Counted from the first letter of the stretch, positions 35,011-57,084 are shown. The stretch: DNA of 64,000 nucleotides from Siniperca chuatsi (GCF_020085105.1 NC_058053.1:21558888-21622887), one strand, 5' to 3'. Program-made: numbers and translations. The notes: a model not told the origin generated them from the letters alone.

Positions 35011-36420
35011 AATGAGAGCAGAGTCATGAGATCAGTTATTGAGCATTGAGATTTTTTCAATTATTTTGATTCAGTTGTATTTAGACATTGATGCAGTCGT
35101 TCTGAACATGTCTCAAGCATTTAGCTGGCAACTTGCTTAGTCTCCACACACATATTGTGAACAGGTCTGGGTATCGAACTTCTACACTGTTTTTGGTACT
35201 GATTTAAATGTGTCTCTAGCGCCAAGTATCGAAAACCTTCAGGGACTGAAAGTTTCATCATCTTGTCTACATATTTAATCAAACAGTTTTGATTTAAAAT
35301 CGGGAACTTTTGCCAGTTTTAGACTGTAAATTACACACTTTTCACTCAGTGTTTCCTCAAACCTTGTGAAATTGATGAAAATCAAAACCTTTAATATGAA
35401 AATGTGTTGTTTCTTTAAAGGTTTACACATTAAAACAGTGGCTGTCCAAGAGGTTTCAATACGGACTCTCTGATGTTTGACTTTATAGCGATGACCTCAC
35501 TACATGGCTGTCTGTGTGGTTTTAAATTTTATGTACCTTTCTTGTTTATACTGTATAACAAACAGACCGTCTCACAACCTGAGATTAGAGTTCTGTCAGA
35601 AGTCAGACAGTGTATGTGAACAAACTGCACATTAATATTCCTCTATACATACACCTGGGCATGTATCATGATATTGAAATGATCAATTTAAATATGAAAC
35701 TCCAAATTGTGTCCTCATGGCAACACAGTCGCAATAAGACTGAAGACTTTAGACTGAAGACAGAAGGACTGCAAACACAATTGACTGAGACAAATGAATT
35801 ATGTAAAATGGACATATTGAAGAATTACAGCATTGTTAGTGTGACCTGGTACCTTCAATACCTTCAGGCTCTCCTGGTAAACTGCCTCCTAATGCAGGAA
35901 GTCATAAATACAACTCACTGATGCGTTCAGGTGCTTTAAGCTGCTTTTAGACATCAGGCTTGGCTGAGCTGCAGAATAAAGAGGAAAGAAACAAATCAGG
36001 AAGTTCACATTTGAATGAATTCAACGGGTGTGGATTTTATGCAAGTCAATACTGTAAAAATAAAGGAGACTAAATGTTGATTGTGACCGATTATTCTCTG
36101 CAGGAAGGAAATCAATATAAAAAGTGATGGATGATTGGGAAATCGATCAGCAGTATGAGATGTAAAGCTCATAAAACACGCAAAAAAGGTTTTTCTAAAC
36201 AAGCAGCACTAGAGGATAAAACAGACCCTCAGTTTAACAATGTGAGGCTAAATGTCACGGCGTCCTCGGCCATCTCCACCACCTCACTGTCAGCAGTCCT
36301 GTGTGTCAGCAGGTGTCTGTTCAGGTGTGTTTTGGCGGTGGGTTAAATGGGTAAATGACCAATCCACATTAGGACAGAGTTTTTGGATTATACAGGAGTC
36401 CAAAAGTTGAACTGAATGAA

Positions 36421-36925
36421 TGAAGTAGTAGTCAGATCTTTTACTTAAGTAAAATTAGCAGTTCTATTAAATCTTGCATTCAAAACTTTAGTTATTTAAC
36501 AGCACAATGTACTTATAGTATCCACAGCAGAATCACTCATTACGCAGAGTTGCTCCTTTCAGAGTGAAACATTATTGTATACAGTATATTATGGGCTATT
36601 ATTGGTGATGCATTAACGTGCAAGCAGCATTTTAATGTTGTAGATGGTTGAAGTGGACCTCATTTTAACTAGATACTGTAAATTAATGTGAAAACTAGTG
36701 TTAAAACAATTTTTTTATTAATCAGTTAGTTGATTTGCAGAAAATTAATTGCCAAAACGTTTGATATGTGACAAATTGTTTAAATCATGTATCTAAACTT
36801 AAGTAAAACTTCAATAAAACATAAAATAAAACTGAATCATAAAATGGAAATACTCAAGTACAAGTACCTCACAATTGTACCTTTACAGTACACGAGTAAA
36901 TCTACTTTGTAAAGTTACTTTCCTG
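36421..36925. mobile_element. 'TTTTACTTAAGTAAAA' family repeat, middle copy
   Basis: TCTTTTACTTAAGTAAAATT near the left edge. Toward the right, AATACTCAAGTACAAGTACC and AGTAAATCTACTTTGTAAAG are the tracts seen in the family copies at 27275 and 58372. Internal MITE-like sequence (about 36700-36780) may be a nested fragment of the GAAACGATTAGT family. Confidence 0.5.
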
Positions 36926-37746
36926 CAGAATTACAGGGACGCTTGAAGTCACTAAAATCACTGCAGTGGAGCATTAAAGACCAGAACATTTTCTATTACT
37001 GCACTGAAACTGCAATTAAACTGTATTATCTGTTATTTTTGTCTAGTTTTAATTGAGTTTATCTTTTAAAATTGCCTTTTTATTTTTCTCTTCATTGTGT
37101 CTTTAATTGTAGCCCTAATGTATTTCTTTGCACTTAATACACAAACGTGCCTGGACTTTCTTATTGTTGGCGACGAGGTTCTAATAATTCATACAAACAC
37201 TGAGTAAAAGTGAGTTTTGGTTTGGAGCATGTCGTCATAAACCAAATTATGCAGCCACTTCTCCATAAAATGGGGTTTACAGAACTTACATTGCAAAGCT
37301 CCTCTGCGCATCTCATGTGTAAAGTGAGATTTCCGACAGCCCTTGAACGCAGCAGTCCCTCTGCGTGATGAGGAGGTGCTGCAGCTTCAGACGGACTTGA
37401 TTCCGTCCTCGGGGCTCAGGGAAGCCGCACGCTGCTGTACTTGATAACACGGGATAAGTTTTGACCCTGAAGTAGACTACACGTCGGATTATTATTGTGT
37501 TTTATTTGGTTTTCCCGCAGAGGCAGCACACATGACACTTGTGAAACTTTGAAAAGAAAAAGCCAACATATGTGCCCGAAAGCTTTTTCATGTTACTGAC
37601 GGAATAAACCGAGAGTCAAGTGGATTTTACACACCGGGCTCCGGGCGCATAGACTGGAGACTTTGTGAGAAAACAAAAAAATCACAATTTTACTTTTTCA
37701 ATTTCCTGGACAGCGTTTACTTTTATTTACACCGACTGAGAGTCTC

Positions 37747-38155
37747 ATGATGCGACGCTTTCTGGCGTTTTCGACCTGTCGGGAACAAACAGGGCTGGTA
37801 AAAATGTTACAGGCTCGTTAAATTTATTGGAACGTGACCACCGGAGATGAACTTTCTCCGTAGCGATTGCGGGAGCTCTGGTGAATGATTGACAGCAGAG
37901 GCTCGCCTGGTGCTCTGTGGACCTTTAAGGACATCCTGGATTTACCGTTTTGTTTTAATCATTAAGAGGCTGAAAGGTCAATGAAACTCTGGTCCTGATC
38001 TTTCCAGCAGAAGAAGAAAGTTTTCACCCAGGTTTCCGAGATGAACTCATAAATTAAAAGAAGCTGCTTTACCCTCCTCCATTACTATTCTTATTTTTCT
38101 TTTTTAATGACTCAAAATTAACAATTCTAAAAACAATTTTAGATTTATTTTCTAT
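37747..38155 (+). other. fzd5: probable fzd5 5' leader with upstream ORFs
   Basis: If the fzd5 leader is unspliced here, it contains at least six ATG-started short ORFs: 37747-37821 (24 codons plus TAA); 37846 (13 codons); one of 26 codons beginning near 37882; one near 37980 (5 codons); 38041 (3 codons); and 38107 (4 codons). None overlaps the main ATG. The transcription start is not determined. Confidence 0.45.
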
Positions 38156-39910
38156 ATGGCATCTACGGTGAGGCACACGCCGTGCAGCCCGGTGTACCCG
38201 CGGCCCCTCGTGCTGCTGCTGCTACTGCTGCTCCGGTGTCCTGGTCTCACGTTAGGAGCCTCCAAAGATCTGGTGTGTGAGCCCATAACTGTGCCCATGT
38301 GCAGGGGCATCGGCTACAACCTGACCTACATGCCCAATCAGTTCAACCACGACACCCAGGAGGAGGTGGGGCTGGAGGTGCACCAGTTCTGGCCCCTGGT
38401 CCGGATCCGCTGCTCTCCAGACCTGCTCTTCTTCCTGTGCAGCATGTACACCCCGATCTGCCTGCCGGACTACCGCAAGCCGCTGCCACCCTGCCGCTCC
38501 GTGTGTGAACGGGCCAAACGAGGCTGCTCCCCTCTGATGAGCCAGTATGGCTTCGAGTGGCCCGAGAGGATGAGCTGCGAACAGCTGCCCCAGCTGGGTG
38601 ACGAGACCCTGTGCATGGACCAGAACAGCAGCGAGACCACCACCCTGGCTCCACCGTTCCCCAAGCCCACCCCTAAAGGCCGGACCAGACCCCCCAGCCC
38701 CCCGCAGTGTGACAGGGAGTGCCGCTGTCGAGACCCCCTGGTCCCCATCAAGAGGGAGTCCCACACTCTGTACGGCCAGGTCCACACCGGCCCCCTGCCC
38801 AACTGCGCCCAGCCCTGCCACCAGCCCTACTTCTCAGCCGACGAACGCGCCTTCACCAACTTCTGGGTGGGACTCTGGTCGGTGCTGTGCTTCATCTCCA
38901 CCTTTACCACTGTTGCCACCTTCCTCATTGACATGGAACGCTTCAAGTACCCAGAGAGGCCCATCATCTTCCTGGCTACTTGCTACCTCTTCGTCTCTTT
39001 GGGTTACATCATCCGCCTGGTGGCAGGTCATGAGCGAGTGGCGTGTGGCACCAGCAGCAGTGTTGGTGGCGACCAGCTGCACATCCTCTACGACACCACT
39101 GGCCCCGCTCTCTGCACCCTAGTCTTCTTGTTAGTCTATTTCTTCGGCATGGCCAGCTCCATCTGGTGGGTAGTGCTGTCCTTCACCTGGTTTCTGGCTG
39201 CAGGGATGAAGTGGGGCAGCGAGGCCATCGCAGGATACTCTCAGTATTTCCACCTCGCCGCCTGGCTCATCCCCAGCGTCAAGTCCATCGTCGTCCTGGC
39301 TCTCAGTTCTGTGGACGGGGACCCTGTGGCTGGAATCTGCTACGTAGGGAACCAGAGTCTGGAGAATCTGAGGGGATTCGTACTCGCACCTCTCGTGGTT
39401 TACCTCTTCACCGGCTCACTTTTCTTACTCGCCGGCTTTGTTTCTCTCTTCCGCATCAGAAGCATCATCAAGCAAGGTGGCACCAAGACGGACAAACTGG
39501 AGCGGCTGATGATCCGCATCGGGCTCTTCACGGTGCTGTACACCGTTCCCGCCACCATCGTGGTGGCCTGCCTGGTTTATGAGCAGCACTACCGGCCCGG
39601 CTGGGAGCGAGCCTTAGCCTGCTCCTGTCTGTCTGAGCGCCAGCGCTCGGGCGTGGGCCCAGACTACGCCGTCTTCATGCTCAAGTACTTCATGTGCTTA
39701 GTGGTGGGCATCACCTCAGGAGTCTGGATTTGGTCAGGAAAAACCCTGGAGTCCTGGAGGAGGTTTGTGGCTCGATGCTGCCCGTGCTGGCCACAGAAAG
39801 CCACTGCTCCACCCTCCATGTACAGCGAGGCCAGTACTGCTTTAACTGGACATACTGGAACTGGGCTGACATCAGGGATGTACCATAAAGCTGCTCCATC
39901 CCATATATGA
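38156..39910 (+). CDS. fzd5: fzd5: Frizzled class receptor 5 (single exon, intact)
   Basis: A 584-residue seven-pass Wnt receptor of the plasma membrane. Residues 1-35 form a Leu-rich signal peptide. Residues 41-153 form the Wnt-binding cysteine-rich domain with all ten cysteines (41, 49, 86, 95, 102, 113, 117, 124, 141, 153) and N-glycosylation sites NLT (55) and NSS (157). A linker with Cys pairs follows, then seven membrane segments from about 236 to 525. The cytoplasmic KTLESW (529-534) is the KTxxxW motif that recruits Dishevelled PDZ. The tail ends in SHI, a PDZ-ligand-like end where mammals have SHV. The CRD blocks MPNQFNHDTQ and HQFWPLV mark the FZD5/FZD8 pair, and the C terminus (EASTALTGHTG, MYHK) marks FZD5. 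Length matches the family and there is no intron. The ATG at 38156 is the only one giving a signal peptide; its -3 base is T, a weak context. Next to LVRIRC, see the findings for a charge change. Confidence 0.97.
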   Translation: MASTVRHTPCSPVYPRPLVLLLLLLLRCPGLTLGASKDLVCEPITVPMCRGIGYNLTYMPNQFNHDTQEEVGLEVHQFWPLVRIRCSPDLLFFLCSMYTPICLPDYRKPLPPCRSVCERAKRGCSPLMSQYGFEWPERMSCEQLPQLGDETLCMDQNSSETTTLAPPFPKPTPKGRTRPPSPPQCDRECRCRDPLVPIKRESHTLYGQVHTGPLPNCAQPCHQPYFSADERAFTNFWVGLWSVLCFISTFTTVATFLIDMERFKYPERPIIFLATCYLFVSLGYIIRLVAGHERVACGTSSSVGGDQLHILYDTTGPALCTLVFLLVYFFGMASSIWWVVLSFTWFLAAGMKWGSEAIAGYSQYFHLAAWLIPSVKSIVVLALSSVDGDPVAGICYVGNQSLENLRGFVLAPLVVYLFTGSLFLLAGFVSLFRIRSIIKQGGTKTDKLERLMIRIGLFTVLYTVPATIVVACLVYEQHYRPGWERALACSCLSERQRSGVGPDYAVFMLKYFMCLVVGITSGVWIWSGKTLESWRRFVARCCPCWPQKATAPPSMYSEASTALTGHTGTGLTSGMYHKAAPSHI

Positions 39911-39948
39911 ACTGACAGTCTGTACAGTCACCTCTCTGGACTCTCAGA

Positions 39949-39954
39949 AATAAA
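39949..39954 (+). terminator. candidate polyadenylation signal, fzd5 (proximal)
   Basis: AATAAA 39 bases after the stop codon. Another lies at 40117-40122. Frizzled mRNAs often have longer 3' UTRs, so a distal site downstream is likely as well. Confidence 0.3.
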
Positions 39955-41183
39955 CTAAAGTATCCAAACACCCAGAACGCGAGCGTGGACAAACATCTGC
40001 AGGACTGTGTGCTCGTGTATCGCTGCGCTCTGAATTTCAGCTCTCACAAACACTAGATGATTGTGACAATATGAAACACAACGTACCTAAAGATTCAGAG
40101 CGTAAAAATGGAAAAAAATAAACAACCTGGGTAATACGAATTCAAACTTGAGAAAATCCTACACAGAATATTTAAAAGAGTCAGACTTTTGTGAAAACTG
40201 ACTCCAACAATTAAACCAGCTTTTCTAAGCGGTAGAGCTGCAACAGTTGACCAGACTTGACATTTACTTAGAAAACACTCTTCAAACCCCACAGAGTCAC
40301 ATGGATCAATAATGGATCCGTCATATCTGCTCATCCTGAGCACTGAGAGAGAAAAACATATTTATTTATGTATATATTGTACACATTTGCTGTAAAAAAG
40401 AAAATTAGATGTATAGTGTGATATGTTTAGTTTGTATCCAACCAATGCCACTGCCACAAGCTACGAGTAAGACACCAGAGAAACAAATCTCATCTGATTT
40501 GAATTGTATAACCTTGTACATAAATGTGCTGCTTCATGTCAGTGTTTGAGTGTGATATCTGGTGAGTTTTGTATTATTACAAAATTAAACGGAGCTGAGA
40601 AATTGTCTTTTTCTAAAATTTTCTCAGACTTGGAAGTCATCTGCGAATCAAACAAAAAGGAATTCAGTCTTTATAATGGATACTGTCATGACCTCCTGTT
40701 AGGTTACATCACACTTAAAGTCACTAAAGTCTAAAAAAAATTAACTAGTTTTGTTCATGTTGTGTGAAGTAACAGACAGTGATCAGGTTAAAGCTGCAGG
40801 ATGAAACCGACCTTGGCCTTTACCCCCATCTGCTGGTTCACAGTGGAGCTACTCACTTTATGTTCTCCACATCAGGGACTCAAACATGGACCCCTAACAT
40901 AACATCAGACCACAGACCCTCAGCTGAATAAGACTTTGTACCAAAACTGTCTAAAAAAAAGGTATGAATAACAGAACGATAGTCGTTACAGTGAAATCTA
41001 CTATTCTAGTGCATTCTCAATTTTTTATGATTTCTGTTTTGACAATTCTGCTGTGGACGTCGTGATAACAACTCAAGGACCTCAAAAAAAAAACAACAAC
41101 AAAAAACTGACAACCATTGCTCTACTTTTCTAGTGATTTCATGCCATGAACTCTGATCAGACAGACGTTAAGGCCATAGACTG

Positions 41184-41462
41184 ATAGATTTTCGAAATAA
41201 TTAATCGATAGACAAAAATTTAACCAGCAACAGTTTTGATAGTTGACTAATTATTAAAGTCATTTCAAAGAATTTTCTGGTTTTCTCCATTTTATAAACA
41301 CTGCAAACTGACTATCTTTGAGTTAGTTAGTTGAAGAAAACAAGCAATTTGAAGATGTCACCTTAGTGACAGGCATTTCCACTATTTGCTCATATTTTAT
41401 GGACCAAACAAGTGATCCATAAAAATCTGAAGATTAATTGATAATGAAAATACTCATCAATG
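41184..41462 (+). mobile_element. MITE-like element, 'GAAACGATTAGT' family, copy 4
   Basis: GATAGTTGACTAATTATTAA, then TTTTCTGGTTTTCTCC, GAAGATGTCACCTTAGTGAC and a 3' end GATTAATTGATAATGAAAAT. The block order is as in the copies at 16265 (reversed) and 22286. Confidence 0.6.
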
Positions 41463-41679
41463 TAATAGTGGTGAGAGTCAAATGTATTATCTTTACCTAT
41501 TATGTCATTTTTATACATTCTTTTATTGGGACAATTTGACTTAAAATTTTGGTGACTTTACACCAAGTTAAATTATTCCTTATTTATCTGGAAACAGTGC
41601 TGTAATATTGAGTCTAGTAATTCATAGATAAAAAAATACTAAAAAAGATAATCACTTTAAATTTATAGAAGAAACACTA

Positions 41680-41800
41680 AATATTTGCTGGCTCCACCTT
41701 CTAAAATATGAGGATTTTCTGCTTTTAAAAACATTGTAAATTCATTATTTTGGGGTTTTGGACTGTTGGTTGGACAAAAGCACTTTGAAAAGTCCACTTT
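41680..41800 (+). mobile_element. MITE-like element, same family, internal fragment
   Basis: ATTTGCTGGCTCCACCTTCT, then ATATGAGGATTTTCTGC and GGACTGTTGGTTGGACAAAA, matching the middle of copy 2. Termini absent. Confidence 0.5.
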
Positions 41801-43299
41801 GAACATTTATAGCAAGATTCTGCTTTTCATCACAATTGACTGTATTCACACTGTTTACATATGTAAATGTGTACAGAGCTGTATGTAACATTTTACAGAA
41901 CAAAATCTTGTCAGGAGGGATCTGTGGTCTAATGTGAATAATCTGTTTTAGGGGCCTTGACAACATCAACTGAAGGAACCTCCTGTCTCCTTACAGAGGT
42001 CACATTTAGTGTCTCTGTTGGGCATTCAAGAGCACAAATTAACTCTCTTAATGTAACCTGAAACTACAAAAGGAAAGCTGTCTCACAGTGTTAGACAGAA
42101 CGTGTAACTAAATGTCTGAGATTTGGTGAAAATTAAGCACATTTAAGCTTAATGTTTTCTGCTTTCTCCCTGCTGTGATATTTTCTTTCATTGTTGTTGG
42201 CCAACCATGTTGTTTAGACTACTGTGTTCACCTGCTAGATATCTCTAATTTATTAGCCTGATTTGCGTGAGTGAATGTGATTGTATGAGTGATGATGAAT
42301 GCCAGAAAGTGTTGGTAAAAACGGACATTTAGGTTTATTTGTTTAAGTGTAAATCTGCTTTCATACTGATAGTTCCTCAAAGGATATAAAAAACATTGTA
42401 GATTTTGATTCATATTGTGGAATTAAAACGGAATTGATCTCGAGTTTGGTGCATACGTGTACGTCTGTGTGTTTCTGTATATCTGGCATAACAGGTGTTG
42501 TGCTCTTAAGTCTGTAAACCGCCAGTAAAAATCAATACAACAGTTTTTTGTTCTAACTTCAATGGTTCAAGTGCGCAAGAATAAGGATGTGTGGATCTCT
42601 GTCTCTGTACGAACTACATTTGAATTTGTGCTCATAGTCAACTAGGAGAAAGTAATATTTAAATGTAAATAACTTAAATAAGGGCAAAATTGCAAACTAT
42701 TAGTGGCCTAAATGTGACGACAAATCAAATGTATGGCTCCTTTATTCTGTGAATTCTGTATCAGCACATTGGCACACAAGGGAGCCGAACAAATCTAAAA
42801 TCTTAAAAATCAGCAAAGTCTTACTCACTTCATGCAGGCTCCTGTTTTCCTCCAATGTGTTGCTGCTTTCTGCAGACATGAAGTCATACTGGTGGTCACT
42901 TGCTTGTAGCACTGTCCATCTTTAAACCTTAAAGACTTCTCTCTGCTGACAGTAGCCTCATAGACCAGATACAATGCAACAAGACACTCATTCACTCGTT
43001 CATTCATTCACTAACAGCTACTGTTTACTCTATAGTAAGCAGTAAATTCTGATTCTGGACACTCATGAATCACTGACAGGTCAAAGTGTCGCAAAACTGT
43101 AATTTACTGAGTGAATTTAGATTATTATTATTGTACATGTTATGGACATTGGTTACATTCAGAATTCAGACACACGAATTAAATGGCCAGAGAGCAATAA
43201 ATAAATATTGTTCACTGGGTTGCAAATAGGGAATGATTTTGGACACAGCCATCATATACAGAGTGATTTTTAAAAAAAAATTATTTTTTTTTACGAGCT

Positions 43300-43690
43300 A
43301 GGAGTGGGCGATATAGATAAAATCTATCACAGTACAGTGTGCGTAACTTCATCACTACGTCGATGCATATCGTGATCTGGTAAAGTTTCTTAAGAAAATC
43401 GATAAAGAACTGTTCATTAATAAAATAGATAGGCATGTCTGTTTTTGGCTAATCCAGCAAATCACGGCACATCATTACATTGATGCAAATATTTAAAAAT
43501 CAAAACACGGTCACACAGAACTCCTGCTCACTGACTAACAACATTACCCACAGTGACCTAATGCAACCAGAGATATTAAAGGGACAGATAGCACTGTATA
43601 AACAGTATGGCACCATCATATGGCAATCTCTGACAGTTGACAAATGAATATCGTCTCAGTCTCAGAGTATATATCATGCCGCCCAACCTT
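43300..43690. mobile_element. DNA-transposon-like element with TGGGCGATAT termini
   Basis: The left end GGAGTGGGCGATATAGATA and the right end ATATCATGCCGCCCAACCT are imperfect inverted repeats of the TGGGCGATAT kind, with TA at both outer borders. About 390 bp, non-coding. Confidence 0.55.
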
Positions 43691-45650
43691 ATTTCAGGCT
43701 GTATCAGAATCGTACTACCCTGTGGCTTGTTGACTGCAGCACTACTAAAACTCCAAAGAGTTTCTGAATGCAGTATTGGATTGATTCAAAAACTGTGTTT
43801 TACTCACTTATTATATTCCTACATTAGCTGTGTAATAGTAAAGTTACACAATGATAATCTCACTTTTATGGGGTTTTTAAACATTAATGTATTCAGAATT
43901 TGTAATTATTTAACATGGGAAAAATCTCAACCACAGCAAAGGAAGCATTGCTCCAAAGTCACCTCCAATGAAAGCTTCATATGCATCTGATTAATGTTAC
44001 AACTGCTTCCTAAAATACTAAAATTAGAAAGACATTGGCATATACCAAAACAAGGTAAACCCATACTGTAATGTCATTAAATAAAAAAAAACAAAACAAA
44101 GGGAGTATGAAACCACTGGCGCAGGAAGCAAACATGTAGCTACACCTAAAAATTACATGTCACATTCTGTTACAGTTTTCTTTCACATCATAATAGGTGT
44201 GTAGGATCAAAAACATTGACAGATAAGAAACTTAAGAATTTCCACACTGGCCAGTCACTTGTACTTACTTTACTTATCAGCACTGGCACCATACTGTTGA
44301 TATGCTGTATATATAGTATCAGAAGCTGTCTGACTAAGTTACCTGAAGGTCTAAGGACCAAAGCATTGTTAATAAGTGACCAACAGAGTGTGTGATTCTC
44401 TGTTTCCTTCACATTCTGATTGGTGGTTTGTATCAAAAGTACCATTTTGAAATAATAAAAAGGGTAACACTTACTAAGTCATCCAGGAAGTTGTTTAGCC
44501 GATGTGGTAAGTGACCCTGATCCTAGTCTTATAATCATTTAGTTAGAAGACAATGGCCTAAACAGTTGCCACACTAAATATAATGGCTTTGTCTGTATGA
44601 AATAGCACCTCTGCTAAAGGTTAATGTTGTATTTCATAAAAGTATTTTCACTTTTTTATGATGTCGGTGGAGGCGGTCTTCGATTCAGGCAAGGTGTCCC
44701 ACTGCCGCTACAACACACCACAAGAAACCCTGCAACTGGGACTGGTTTTAGACTGGTTGTACTGGTTAAATCAGCTCTGTGCTACTATAGCACAGCTAGT
44801 TGAACACTCACAACAACACATATTGATCACCTTAAGGTCACAGATCATACATACAACACAATTTGCAATTAACACAACATATCTTTGTTACATGATTAGT
44901 GTTTATTTAAAATACTCCATCTGCAAATGTTTTTTTTTTTCAATTAAAAACAAGACACATTTCACAGCTAGTAGCCTACATAGTAAGCAAAAAGGAGGGG
45001 AGTATCCATCAGTCTCTTTTCCCCCCTCAATATCTATGTAGTTTGTTCGAAAGCTCAGGTCGGGGCCTGGGACAAGCATGGGTTTGGTAATCAGTTGACG
45101 GGGCTCTTTGAGGCGGGGTCAGGATGGCAGGATTTGAGGGGAATAATACTGGACAGTGCGGACCCAACCTGCATTTTGTCATGTCAACCTAACTGCTATA
45201 TCGAGCCACTCAGTAGCGGTACTGATCCAGAATCTATAAATCACTCCTTTTTGACCACCTGAAGTGTATCTGAAAAGTGAAACTGACCCCAGATTGGCAC
45301 TCCTGATTCCCAGACACAGTACAACAGACAACAGCTGACTGAATGTTTGCTTATTTATAGTTAAATACTTAGTCAGCTTTGACATGCTGTATGCAAATTC
45401 AAATGTGTAGATAATTTACTGAAATACAATCCAACACCACTGGAATTAACAGTAAACAAGTCTCTTTTTTTACACTCTCAAAAGTAACTTTTGGTATTAA
45501 CTAATTTACAAAGGAACAGCTTTTGCATTCGAAGTGATGTGCCTATTAAAAGGTTATGTCTGGTGATATTCTATATTTTCTTACTGTCAACAAATCCCAT
45601 GAAAAGTCTTATTCCTCTGTGCCATAGAGCTCCACTTTTGTCCAAAAGTG

Positions 45651-45777
45651 ATTTAAAACACATCAATGAGCCAGACTGTTGCACTGGGTGACATGTTCCT
45701 TCATTACTATGAACACATACACACTGCAGTAGTAGTGTACTGTACACTGTTTATTTTGAGTCAATCCCACATACACC
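45651..45777 (+). repeat. dispersed repeat 'TGCACTGGGTGAC', copy 2
   Basis: ACACATCAATGAGCCAGACT, GTTGCACTGGGTGAC and TTTGAGTCAATCCCACATAC. See the copy at 10893. Confidence 0.6.
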
Positions 45778-46123
45778 GTCCTGCTGCTGTAAATACTCAC
45801 TAGGAGCATCAAATGTGTATTAATCCATCACTAAAAATAGTCCCCAACAAATGCACTATCTACTCCTGTTTGAGTGGCGTTTAGTAAAAACTACAGTGGC
45901 AGCTGTTTTAGGAAATTACTGAGCCTTTTTAAGAATTAAATTATACATTTGTGACCCATATTAAATATGTATGTCAGTATAAACCAATGGCCTTTAGGCT
46001 GAGAGCCACAGACAGGGTGGGAAGTCAAAAGTACAAAGAGACAGACGTATTGTTGGTTTTGGTCTTTTCATGGGATTTGGTGACAACAACTAAAATATAG
46101 AACAACACCAGCCTGATCCTTTA

Positions 46124-46571
46124 AAGAGGCCATATTATGCTTTGGGGTTTTCCCTTCCCTTTAGTTTGTTATATAGCTTTTTGTGTATGTAAAAGGTCTG
46201 CAAAATTACAAAGCCTAAAGTCCACACCTTAGGGAGTTACTGTCTCCCACAGAAAACACTGCTCCTAACCTGACTGAATCGCCTCGTTTGTATTTCAGCC
46301 TTTTCTTCTTTTACTCATCTATGTCACACGTTCACATAATGCCTACCTAGCAACCATCTTGCGACTGAAAACAGTGTGGGCTGGCTGACCAATCAGAGAA
46401 GACTGGGATTTTTAGGGAGCTAAAACAGAGCGAGCAGTGAATAGAGGTACTGCAGCAATGTACAGTATGAGAAAGATTTAAAAAATTTGAAAATTAAAAG
46501 CATGTAAAATTATTCTAGTAGGACCCACAAATAAAAGTATGAACCTGAAAATTAACATAATATGGCCTCTT
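46124..46571. mobile_element. TA-flanked MITE with perfect terminal inverted repeats
   Basis: TAAAGAGGCCATATTATG at 46122-46139 is the exact inverse of CATAATATGGCCTCTTTA at 46556-46573. Counting the outer TA as the duplicated target, the element is 448 bp with 16-bp perfect termini, consistent with a Tc1/mariner-type target. No coding content. It lies about 360 bp past the ccnyl1 stop, beyond the first poly(A) signal. Confidence 0.8.
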
Positions 46572-46794
46572 TACGGCTGCATGGAATAATTCTAATTTTT
46601 ACGACAATCCAAAGACAGACTGCAGTAGCGCTATTACTACTTAACATTTTCTCCTGGAAATAAGGGACAGGTAAGAAATAAATAAGGAATTTGTAAAAAC
46701 AATAGTTGTGTGGTTATGTTTTAGGGTAACACCTCAATTTCAAGTTTAATTTGACAATCACGTGGCTCTACAGCTGTAATGTAATTTATTGTTT

Positions 46795-46800
46795 GGGCAG
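46795..46800 (-). terminator. candidate polyadenylation signal, ccnyl1 (proximal)
   Basis: TTTATT on +, so AATAAA on the ccnyl1 strand, 130 bases after the stop codon. More distal use is possible. Confidence 0.4.
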
Positions 46801-46929
46801 GTCAAACAGTAGCATTTCAAGGCTGAATCCTGCCTGATGTGGCTGTGTTGACCCTGTGAGGTGGCTATGTTTGTCCGCAGCTGGCTGTGGGTCAGCTGAG
46901 CTTTGGAAATCAGAGGGCAGCAGTCCGAC

Positions 46930-57084
<10,155 letters not shown>

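Larger units (their letters stand above)
25908..37746. other. plekhm3-fzd5 intergenic region, no gene seen
   Basis: Almost 12 kb without a supportable ORF. It holds MITE-type repeats (26734-26989, 26430-26530, 27190-27274, 27275-27589, 27732-27870, 36421-36925), a LINE tail (32263-32831), a (TG)35 array (29490-29560) and a TG-array cluster at 34.0-35.0 kb. About 27985-28200 is complex and rich in homeobox-type sites. About 30700-31110 looks like a further repeat that I cannot assign. Confidence 0.7.
39911..46929. other. fzd5-ccnyl1 convergent region (3' UTRs and intergenic)
   Basis: No coding sequence is seen on either strand. Both flanking genes point inward, so part of this is their 3' UTRs. 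It contains MITE-like copies (41184-41462, 41680-41800, 43300-43690, 46124-46571), a dispersed repeat (45651-45777) and otherwise unremarkable AT-rich DNA. Confidence 0.7.

Noticed and set aside
36131..36346. Possible upstream fzd5 exon
   Set aside because: The 71-codon ORF has no Frizzled similarity, and fzd5 is complete with its own signal peptide in one exon.
38252..38821. 189-codon antisense ORF within fzd5
   Set aside because: It is the shadow of the GC-rich fzd5 coding sequence; the sense strand carries a full, recognisable receptor. Other ORFs overlapping fzd5 are rejected for the same reason.
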